64,000 nucleotides of DNA from Streptomyces sp. NRRL F-6131 (GTDB lineage: Bacteria; Actinomycetota; Actinomycetes; Streptomycetales; Streptomycetaceae): positions 62,001 through 126,000 of the forward strand of contig JOHN01000006.1 in the NCBI GenBank assembly GCA_000719695.1, given 5' to 3'. A program made the translations under genes and the position numbers. How positions within the stretch are numbered: the first letter of the stretch is position 1; every line of letters begins with the position of its first letter. Of the stretch, positions 58,158 to 64,000 are shown piece after piece. The notes below the pieces were generated by a model. The model saw only the letters and a list, made by a program, of their open reading frames with translations, did not search any database and was not told the DNA's origin.

Positions 58158-58847
58158 GTGACTTCGCCCCGTGCAGCGGACCGGCCCCGGGGGCGCCGCG
58201 CCGCCCGTCTCGCGATCGGCGCCCTGGCGGCGGCCACCACCGCCGTCGTCGCCCTGCCCGCCGTCCCCGCCCAGGCCGCGCCCGCCAAGGTGGTCTACCT
58301 CACCTTCGACGACGGGCCGAGCCCCCGGTACACCCCTCAGGTCCTGTCCGTGCTCTCCCGGTTCGGGGTGCGCGCCACCTTCTTCGAGATTGGCCAGAAC
58401 GTCGCCGCCAACCCCGCCGTCACCCGCCGGGTGCACGACCAGGGCCACAGCGTGCAGAACCACAGCTGGTCCCACCCCGACCTGCGGTCCCTCTCCAAGT
58501 CCGCCTTCGATGCCCAGGTGACGGCCACCGACGCGCGGATCCGCGCCCAGACCGGCACCACGCCGAGGTGCCTGCGCCCGCCCTACGGCGGGGTCAACCC
58601 GGCCGTGCGCTCCGGCGCGGCGCGGCTCGGCAAGAGCGTCCAGCTGTGGAGCGTGGACCCGCAGGACTGGGCCCGGCCCGGCCGGGCCGCCATCGAACGC
58701 CGGGTCCTCGACCGGGTCACCCCGGGCTCGGTCGTCCTGCTGCACGACGGCGGCGGCGACCGCAGCCAGACGGTGGCCGCCCTGCCCGGCATCCTGAGCA
58801 CCCTCAAGGCCCGCGGCTACACCTTCGCCCTGCTGCCCTGCCGCTGA
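58158..58847 (+). CDS. Secreted polysaccharide deacetylase (NodB domain)
   Basis: 229 aa. Signal peptide RRAARLAIGALAAATTAVVALPAVPAQA leads to a compact NodB domain: motif 1 TFDDGPS (catalytic Asp and metal Asp), motif 2 HSWSHPDL (metal His pair), motif 3 RPPYGG, motif 4 SVDPQDW, motif 5 LLHDGG. Carbohydrate esterase family 4 enzymes remove N- or O-acetyl groups from chitin or peptidoglycan in the wall. The GTG start at 58158 follows GGGAGG. It is a separate unit from the neighbours. Confidence 0.92.
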   Translation: MTSPRAADRPRGRRAARLAIGALAAATTAVVALPAVPAQAAPAKVVYLTFDDGPSPRYTPQVLSVLSRFGVRATFFEIGQNVAANPAVTRRVHDQGHSVQNHSWSHPDLRSLSKSAFDAQVTATDARIRAQTGTTPRCLRPPYGGVNPAVRSGAARLGKSVQLWSVDPQDWARPGRAAIERRVLDRVTPGSVVLLHDGGGDRSQTVAALPGILSTLKARGYTFALLPCR

Positions 58848-58997
58848 TCCCGGCCGCTCCGCCCGGGCCCTTCCCCGCGCTCCGCCGCGTCCCACGAGTT
58901 CTTACCCGTCTTTGCCGTCGTTCTGCCGGACCGCTGACCGGGGCCCGGCACTGTCGTCCTCACCACCGGAGAACGACAGGACGGAAGGAACACCACC

Positions 58998-60542
58998 ATG
59001 ACGAGGAACGCGACGGGCCCCAGCACGCTGCTCCGCCGGGGCGCGGCGGTCGCCGGAGCAGCGGCGGTCCTGCTGTCCGTGCTGCCCGCCGCGACGGCCG
59101 CCGCCGCGCCCCGGCCGGGCGGCCCGGCCGGGCCCGCCTGGTGCCCCACCGTGGAGGGGCACCGGGTGGACTGCGGCACCGTCACCCGCCCGCTGGTGAG
59201 CGGCAAGCCGTGGCTCGGCAGCGTCCCGGTCGCGTACGCCGTGGTCCGCCACCGCGACGCGGGCCCGGCACGGGGCACCGTCGCGATCAACCCCGGCGGA
59301 CCCGGCGAGACGGCGGTCGACCGGGCCGAGGTGTTCGCCGCCGGCCTCCGGGGCGTCCTCGCCGACCACGACGTGCTGCTCGTCGACCCGCGCGGCACCG
59401 GCCGCTCCGGCCGCATCCCCTGCGGGGTCACCGACGCCGAGTACCGCTTCGCCGACCGCGCGGGACAGCGCGACGCCGTCGCCCGCTGCGCCGCCGCCCT
59501 CGGCCCCCGCGCCGAGGGGTACACCAGCGCCGCCACCGCCGACGACCTCGACGCCGTCCGGGCCCGGATCGGCGCGGCGACCCTCGTGCCGTACGGGCTC
59601 TCCTACGGCACCTACCTGATGCCCGTGTACGCCGCCCGCCACCCCGAGCGGGTCGACGCGATGGTGCTCTCCGGCGCGTACCCGCTCGCCGTCGACCCGC
59701 TGGCCCGCCCCAGCGCCGAGGCCGTCTCGCTGGCCCTGCAGCGGGTCTGCGAGCGCAGCGCCGCCTGTGACGGGGACACCGCCGTCGAGGACCTCCGCAC
59801 GGTGGCCGGGAAGCTGCGCGAGCGGCCGTTCACCCTGCGGATCGACGCCGCCGGCGCGACCCGCACCCTGCGCTTCACCGAGGACAAGCTCGCCAACCTG
59901 CTGTACGAGGCCGCCAGCCGCGGCGCCGGCGAGAGCCCCGCCGAAGCCTCCCTGCTCGGCGACCTGCCGGCCGCCCTGCACGGCGCCGCCCGCGGTGACG
60001 ACCGCGCGCTGCGCGATCTGGTGAAGGCCGACTACCGCGCGGCCACCCGGGAGGACCAGGCCTCCTTCCTGGCCGTGGTGTGCAACGACTACCCGCGCGC
60101 CTGGTCGGTCGACTCCTCGCTGCCCGCCCGCTGGCGCTCCTACCGGGCCGCGCTGTCCCAGGCCGACCCGGCCCGGTTCGGGGCGTTCAGCGTGCAGGGC
60201 TTCACCGAGGGCCAGACGGACGGCGGCGACGCCTGCATCCGGTGGCCGCGCTCCGGCACCGCCCGTCCGCAGCCGGTGGACGGGAAGCAGCCGGACGTGC
60301 CGGTGCTGCTGCTCGCCGGCGACCTGGACTCCAACACCTCGGAGAGCGCCACCCGGGAGGCCGCCGGCCAGTTCCGGCGCGGCACCGTCGTCACCGTGCC
60401 CAACGTCGGGCACGTGGCGGAGCTGGAGTCCACGCACTGCGCGCTCGGGATCGTCGACTCCTTCGTCCGCACCGGGCAGCCGGGCGACACCTCCTGCGTG
60501 ACCGCCGTCCCGCCGATCGCCGTCGCCCCGGTGCGCCACTGA
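58998..60542 (+). CDS. Secreted S33-type peptidase/alpha-beta hydrolase
   Basis: 514 aa. Signal peptide (LLRRGAAVAGAAAVLLSVLPAATAAAAP). Core: VAINPGGPGETAV (oxyanion), VLLVDPRGTGRSGRIPC, the nucleophile elbow LVPYGLSYGTYLMPVYA (GLSYG, Ser), the acidic residue in LLLAGDLDSNTS and His in VPNVGHVAELE. The C-terminal TAP-like domain (STHCALGIVDSFV) matches the tripeptidyl aminopeptidase group of Streptomyces (S33). It trims peptides outside the cell. The 17-bp tandem repeat at 60531-60581 starts within its last codons, and a strong hairpin follows. Confidence 0.88.
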   Translation: MTRNATGPSTLLRRGAAVAGAAAVLLSVLPAATAAAAPRPGGPAGPAWCPTVEGHRVDCGTVTRPLVSGKPWLGSVPVAYAVVRHRDAGPARGTVAINPGGPGETAVDRAEVFAAGLRGVLADHDVLLVDPRGTGRSGRIPCGVTDAEYRFADRAGQRDAVARCAAALGPRAEGYTSAATADDLDAVRARIGAATLVPYGLSYGTYLMPVYAARHPERVDAMVLSGAYPLAVDPLARPSAEAVSLALQRVCERSAACDGDTAVEDLRTVAGKLRERPFTLRIDAAGATRTLRFTEDKLANLLYEAASRGAGESPAEASLLGDLPAALHGAARGDDRALRDLVKADYRAATREDQASFLAVVCNDYPRAWSVDSSLPARWRSYRAALSQADPARFGAFSVQGFTEGQTDGGDACIRWPRSGTARPQPVDGKQPDVPVLLLAGDLDSNTSESATREAAGQFRRGTVVTVPNVGHVAELESTHCALGIVDSFVRTGQPGDTSCVTAVPPIAVAPVRH

Positions 60543-60581
60543 ACCGAGTGCGCCACTGAACCCGGTGCGCCACCGAACCCG
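60531..60581. repeat. Three 17-bp tandem repeats over a stop codon
   Basis: gtgcgccactgaacc-type units at 60531-60547, 60548-60564 and 60565-60581. The TGA stop of the peptidase gene (60540-60542) is in the first copy; the second copy also has the TGA; the third has CGA. Confidence 0.9.
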
Positions 60582-60627
60582 TTCCCCGCCCGGACCGCCC
60601 CGCCCGGGGCCACCCCGGGCGGGGAAC
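60581..60627 (+). terminator. Hairpin terminator after the peptidase gene
   Basis: Perfect 13-bp stem, GTTCCCCGCCCGG (60581-60593) with CCGGGCGGGGAAC (60615-60627), 21-base loop that can also pair. It ends 46 bases before the response regulator ATG, so it separates the two units. Confidence 0.75.
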
Positions 60628-60673
60628 GCCGTCCGTACCCCGACCTTCCCCCACGACCAGCGAGAATGACGCC

Positions 60674-61372
60674 ATGACAGATGCCACCACCCCCGGCCGC
60701 ACCGTGCTCGTCGTCGAGGACGACCCCGGTGTCCGCACCACCCTCGACCAGCTGCTGCGCTTCGAGGGCTACCGGGTCCTGACCGCCGTCGACGGCCAGG
60801 AGGCCCTGGACCTCCTGGAGCGCCACCGCCCCGACCTCGCCGTGGTGGACGTCGTCATGCCCCGGCTGGACGGCCTGGCCCTCTGCCGGATGCTGCGCCG
60901 CCGCGGCGACCGGCTGCCGGTCCTGGTGCTCACCGCCCGCCACCAGCTCGGCGACCGGGTGGCCGGGCTGGACGCCGGGGCCGACGACTACCTCGCCAAG
61001 CCCTTCGCCACCGAGGAGTTGCTGGCCCGGATACGCGCCCTGCTGCGGCGCGCCACCCCGCCCGCCGAACCGGGCCTGCTGGCCTGCCAGGACCTCGCGC
61101 TGGACACCTCCGCGCGCCGCGCCCACCGCGGCGAACGGCTGCTCGACCTCACCAAGACCGAGTTCGACCTGCTGGAGCTGCTCCTGCGCAACCAGGGCGC
61201 GGTGCTCACCCGCCCGCAGATCTACGAGCGGATCTGGGGCTACGACTTCGACACCGACTCGCGCTCGCTCGACGTCTACATCGGATACCTGCGCCGCAAG
61301 AGCGAGGAGGGCGGCGAACCCCGGCTGATCCACACCGTCCGCAACGTCGGCTACCTCGTGCGGGCCGCGTAG
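60674..61372 (+). CDS. OmpR-family response regulator
   Basis: 232 aa. Receiver: acidic pocket VLVVEDDPGVR, phospho-acceptor in LAVVDVVMPRLDGL, Thr in VLVLTAR, Lys in DYLAKPF; all conserved. C-terminal winged helix: LTKTEFDLLELLLRNQGAVLTRPQIYERIWGYDF and RSLDVYIGYLRRKSE (given in parts). It is MprA/TcrA-like. The histidine kinase GTG starts inside the stop codon (TAGTG), so the pair is translationally coupled and forms a complete two-component system. Confidence 0.93.
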   Translation: MTDATTPGRTVLVVEDDPGVRTTLDQLLRFEGYRVLTAVDGQEALDLLERHRPDLAVVDVVMPRLDGLALCRMLRRRGDRLPVLVLTARHQLGDRVAGLDAGADDYLAKPFATEELLARIRALLRRATPPAEPGLLACQDLALDTSARRAHRGERLLDLTKTEFDLLELLLRNQGAVLTRPQIYERIWGYDFDTDSRSLDVYIGYLRRKSEEGGEPRLIHTVRNVGYLVRAA

Positions 61373-62838
61373 TGCTGCGCACCAGGATCACCCTCGTGGT
61401 GGTGGCCGCCACCCTGCTGGCCATCGCCGTCTCCGTGGTCAGCTCCTACCGCGGCGTCACCGGGCTGGTCTCCGACCAGTTCGACCGCGCGCTGGTCGAC
61501 CGCGCGGACGCCGTCGCGGCCGTCCTCGACGCCGGGCGGGTCCCGGCCGAGCGGCCCGACACCACCGAACAGCTGCTCCTGCCGGACGGCACGGTCCGGC
61601 CGCTCTCGCCCGGCCGCCCCGCCCTGCCGGTCCCCCCGGGCGCCCTCGCCGTGGCGCGCGCCGGGGAGGGCGCGGTGACGGACGAGATCACCGTCGGCGA
61701 CCGCACGTACGGCGTGCTCGCCCGCGGCCGCGGCGAGGGCCACGGCGCGCTGGTGGTGAGCCAGGACTACGCGGGCGCCGAACACGTCGACCGCGGCTTC
61801 CTCCAACGGATCACCTGGACCACGGCGGCCTCGGCCGCCGCCTGCGCCGCGCTCAGCTGGCTGCTGATCGGCCGGATCCTGCGCCCGATGCGGCGGCTGG
61901 CCGGGGCCGCCGAGCGGATCAGCTCGACCCAGGACCTCGGTACCGCGCTCCCGCCCGCCGGGCCCGACGAGGTCGGCCGACTGACCCGCGCGTTCGAGGT
62001 CATGCTCGACGCGCTGCGCCGCTCCCGGGAGGCGCAGCAGCGCCTGGTCCAGAACGCCAGCCACGAACTGCGCACCCCGCTCACCTCGGTGCGCGGCAGC
62101 GCGGAGCTGCTCCAGCGGGCCCGCGGCCGGCTGGCGCCGGAGGACGAGGAGAAGATCCTCACCACCCTGGTCACGGAGAGCGTCGCGCTGGACGAGCTGG
62201 TGCGCGAGCTGGTCGAACTCGCCACCGACCGGCAGGCGGACGAGGATCCGGTGCCGCTCGACCTGGCGGCGGCGGCCGAGGACTGCGCCGACCGGTTCCG
62301 GCGGCGCACCGGACGCGTCATCGCCGTCGTCACCGTCGCCGCCGCGACGGCCGACCGGGCAGCGGACCGGGCGGCCGACGGGGAAGCGGCCGGGGCGGCG
62401 GACGAGGAAGCGGCCGGGGCGGTCACGGTGCTCGCCCGGCCGCGCGCGCTGCACCGCTGCATCGACAACCTGCTCGCCAACGCCGTCAAGTTCAGCCCCG
62501 CGGACACGCCGGTGACCGTCGTCGTGGAGGCGCAGCCGTCGGGCCCGGCCGGGGTCGGCGGACGCGCCACCGGGGCGGCGGCCCCGGCCGGCCGGCTGTC
62601 GGTGCGCGACCGGGGGCCGGGGATCGGACCGGACGAGCGGGAGGCCGTCTTCGACCGCTTCTACCGGGGGGCCGGCACCCAGTCGACACCGGGTTCCGGC
62701 CTGGGGCTCGCCATCGTCCACGACCTCGTCACGACCGACCGGGGCACCGTCTTCGCGGGCACCGGCCCGGAGGGCGGTGCGGAGGTCGGTTTCACCCTGC
62801 CCCGCGCCGTCCCCGCCGCGCGCCGCCCGGGGCCCTGA
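61372..62838 (+). CDS. Sensor histidine kinase (MprB-like)
   Basis: 488 aa. Two membrane helices (LVVVAATLLAIAVSVVSS at the start; TTAASAAACAALSWLLIG at about 145-162) flank a short extracellular domain, then a HAMP region (RRLAGAAERISSTQDL), the phospho-acceptor NASHELRTPLTSVRGSAELL, the N box NLLANAVKFSP, G1 DRGPGIGPDE and G2 GSGLGLAIVHDL. It lacks cytoplasmic PAS domains. The ATPase region contains an Ala/Asp-rich insertion (about 320-350, AADRAADGEAAGAADEEAAG). It phosphorylates the regulator encoded immediately upstream. The signal is unknown. Confidence 0.93.
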   Translation: MLRTRITLVVVAATLLAIAVSVVSSYRGVTGLVSDQFDRALVDRADAVAAVLDAGRVPAERPDTTEQLLLPDGTVRPLSPGRPALPVPPGALAVARAGEGAVTDEITVGDRTYGVLARGRGEGHGALVVSQDYAGAEHVDRGFLQRITWTTAASAAACAALSWLLIGRILRPMRRLAGAAERISSTQDLGTALPPAGPDEVGRLTRAFEVMLDALRRSREAQQRLVQNASHELRTPLTSVRGSAELLQRARGRLAPEDEEKILTTLVTESVALDELVRELVELATDRQADEDPVPLDLAAAAEDCADRFRRRTGRVIAVVTVAAATADRAADRAADGEAAGAADEEAAGAVTVLARPRALHRCIDNLLANAVKFSPADTPVTVVVEAQPSGPAGVGGRATGAAAPAGRLSVRDRGPGIGPDEREAVFDRFYRGAGTQSTPGSGLGLAIVHDLVTTDRGTVFAGTGPEGGAEVGFTLPRAVPAARRPGP

Positions 62839-62880
62839 CCGGACGGCGCCCCTGACCGGACGGCGCCCCTGACCGGACGG
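62834..62880. repeat. 17-bp tandem repeats over a stop codon
   Basis: cctgaccggacggcgcc at 62834-62850, 62851-62867 and a partial copy at 62868-62880. The kinase stop TGA (62836-62838) is in the first copy. Confidence 0.9.
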
Positions 62881-62896
62881 CACATCGGCCCGGCCG

Positions 62897-64000
62897 TCAG
62901 CCCCCGGCGGCGATGGAGCAGTTCTCGTCGGGGGCCTTGCCGAGGGGCCAGGCCGTGCCGTCCAGGACGGCGCTGCGGGAGTCCGGGTCGAGGTGGACGA
63001 TCGGGACGGCCTTGTTGTGCGGGTTGCCCTTGCTGTCGAGGCAGATCCAGCCGCTCGCGCCCTCCACCCGGTTGTCGGCGTGCAGGCGGCGCCAGCTCAG
63101 GGCGACCTCCTTCAGCGAGGGCATCGTCACGGCTCCCCCGGTCTCCAGCCGGATCCCCGCGACGGCGGTGGACACCGCGTCGTAGGTGACGATCACCCGC
63201 CCGTCGCGGAGGTCGGCGGGCCCGATCCTGTCCGGCTGCCTGGTGGCCTCGGCCGTGAGCATGCCGGCGAGTTCGGCGGAGGCGTCCTTCGAACCGCCGG
63301 CGCTCGCGGGGCTCTGCGGGCCCCAGGTGTCCGGGTGGGCGAGCGCGGTGTAGCGCACGGTGGTCCCGCCGTTCTCCTTGAGGGACGGCCACTCCCTCTC
63401 GAACTTCTGGTCGACCATCAGCGTGGAGGCGTGCGAACCGGTGATCACGGTGAACGGCCGGACGCACTTGCGGTCGGCCAGCGCGACCAGGAACAGCCGC
63501 AGCTGCACCGGGCGCCCGGCGAAGAAGAGGGTCCGCGCGGGGGAGTTGCAGATGCCCGGCACCATCCGGTCGAACTCCCCGCCGAGGTTGCCCTCCTCGT
63601 TGAAGTCCGCCGGCGACTCGAAGGACTCCGGCGCGTGCGGCGCGCCCTTGGTGAGCTTGGCGAAGGCCTCCCGCAGGGTGGCGATGTAGTTGTCGTCCTT
63701 GCGGGTGTCCTCGATCACCAGGCTCTCGGCGGGCTTGATGTCCGCCCCGTAGTGCGTGAGGGCGTCGGCCTGGTCGGTGTTGCTGGGGGCGACCCGGGCC
63801 AGACCGGGGAAGGCCTCGGGTGCGCCGTCGGTGTTGGCGATGTCGTCCGCGGTCATCGGGCCCGCCACGACCGGTATGTGCAGCGTCCCGGTCAGATGGC
63901 CGACGGCGGCCTTCGTGGCGCTGATGCTGATGTTGATGCCGGTGACCGCCCGCAGGTTCTCCTTGCCGGCGGCGAGCCGGGCCAGCTGGTTCGAGACCCG
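62897..64000 (-). CDS. Periplasmic-binding-protein-like (type 1) sensor/transport protein, N-terminus outside window
   Basis: At least 367 residues of open frame are visible, continuing past the right edge. The upstream part reads as SNQLARLAAGKENLRAVTGINIS and AAVGHLTGTLHIPVVAGPMTADD (in parts), then RVAPSNTDQADALTHYG and VITGSHAS, the PBP1-type fold of Leu/Ile/Val-binding and receptor-like domains. The C-terminus (WICLDSKGNPHNKAVPIVHLDPDSR) is like the ligand-binding domain of ABC-type substrate-binding proteins. Two Cys (PGICNSPAR, DRKCVRPF) may pair outside the membrane. In streptomycetes this domain is often fused to or next to kinases. The ligand is unknown. Confidence 0.78.
   Translation of the reverse strand, partial: RVSNQLARLAAGKENLRAVTGINISISATKAAVGHLTGTLHIPVVAGPMTADDIANTDGAPEAFPGLARVAPSNTDQADALTHYGADIKPAESLVIEDTRKDDNYIATLREAFAKLTKGAPHAPESFESPADFNEEGNLGGEFDRMVPGICNSPARTLFFAGRPVQLRLFLVALADRKCVRPFTVITGSHASTLMVDQKFEREWPSLKENGGTTVRYTALAHPDTWGPQSPASAGGSKDASAELAGMLTAEATRQPDRIGPADLRDGRVIVTYDAVSTAVAGIRLETGGAVTMPSLKEVALSWRRLHADNRVEGASGWICLDSKGNPHNKAVPIVHLDPDSRSAVLDGTAWPLGKAPDENCSIAAGG

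Noticed and set aside
1..64000. tRNA, rRNA, insertion sequences, integrases and attachment sites
   Set aside because: I saw no cloverleaf, transposase or integrase motif, nor terminal repeats typical of mobile elements anywhere in the window.

Overview
The window comes from a very GC-rich actinomycete, most likely Streptomyces or a close relative such as Kitasatospora. Signs are the strong G/C bias at third codon positions, many GTG starts, 4-nt GTGA/ATGA gene overlaps, families typical of streptomycetes (SHOCT, DUF6325, TIGR03086, GlxA-type AraC regulators, large LuxR ATPases) and a large NRPS locus. I see no tRNA, rRNA, CRISPR array, insertion sequence or integrase.

Layout. 1-3.2 kb: the end of a sugar ABC-transporter operon and a GlxA-type regulator divergent from an HD-domain enzyme. 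4-16.2 kb: a membrane and stress-type island (two SHOCT proteins, DUF6325, GH15 trehalase-like enzyme, 924-aa LuxR-type ATPase regulator, two MFS pumps). 16.4-31.2 kb: a secreted metal-dependent hydrolase with a discoidin-like domain, then a dense block of redox and efflux genes under small regulators (winged-helix, MarR, MerR): MFS pumps, GlcG/HbpS-like protein, FAD monooxygenase, two medium-chain reductases and an old yellow enzyme. Several promoters and operators can be read here. Two promoters 8.8 kb apart share one -35/-10/inverted-repeat design. 31.3-33.4 kb: a CAT-type acetyltransferase and an M20 peptidase.

33.5-56.5 kb is the main interest: a biosynthetic cluster joining a nonribosomal peptide synthetase to an amino-group carrier protein (AmCP, LysW-like). 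A six-gene, mostly overlapping minus-strand operon runs from 55504 to 40580: AmCP (54 aa, ending EDWGE) > MFS exporter > NRPS (A-T-C-A-T) > NRPS (C-A-T) > NRPS (C-A-T-TE) > Asp/Asn beta-hydroxylase-like enzyme. A second minus-strand group (38487-33548) carries a beta-sandwich-like protein, a BtrH-like cysteine acyltransferase/peptidase, LysX, LysY and LysK. An arginase-fold protein with altered metal ligands and a GNAT lie between them. A NarL-type regulator lacking the phospho-acceptor Asp is divergent from the AmCP operon. The inferred logic is that LysX loads an acidic amino acid onto the AmCP, LysY reduces the activated side chain, LysK releases the finished non-proteinogenic amino acid, and the four-module NRPS builds it into a short peptide whose last residue is read as Ser. 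No LysZ kinase or LysJ aminotransferase is in the window.

56.6-64 kb: an FAD/NAD(P)-binding protein, a secreted polysaccharide deacetylase, a secreted S33-type peptidase, an OmpR/histidine-kinase pair and a truncated periplasmic binding-protein-like gene.

A recurrent oddity is short tandem duplications that sit on or next to stop codons at many gene 3' ends.
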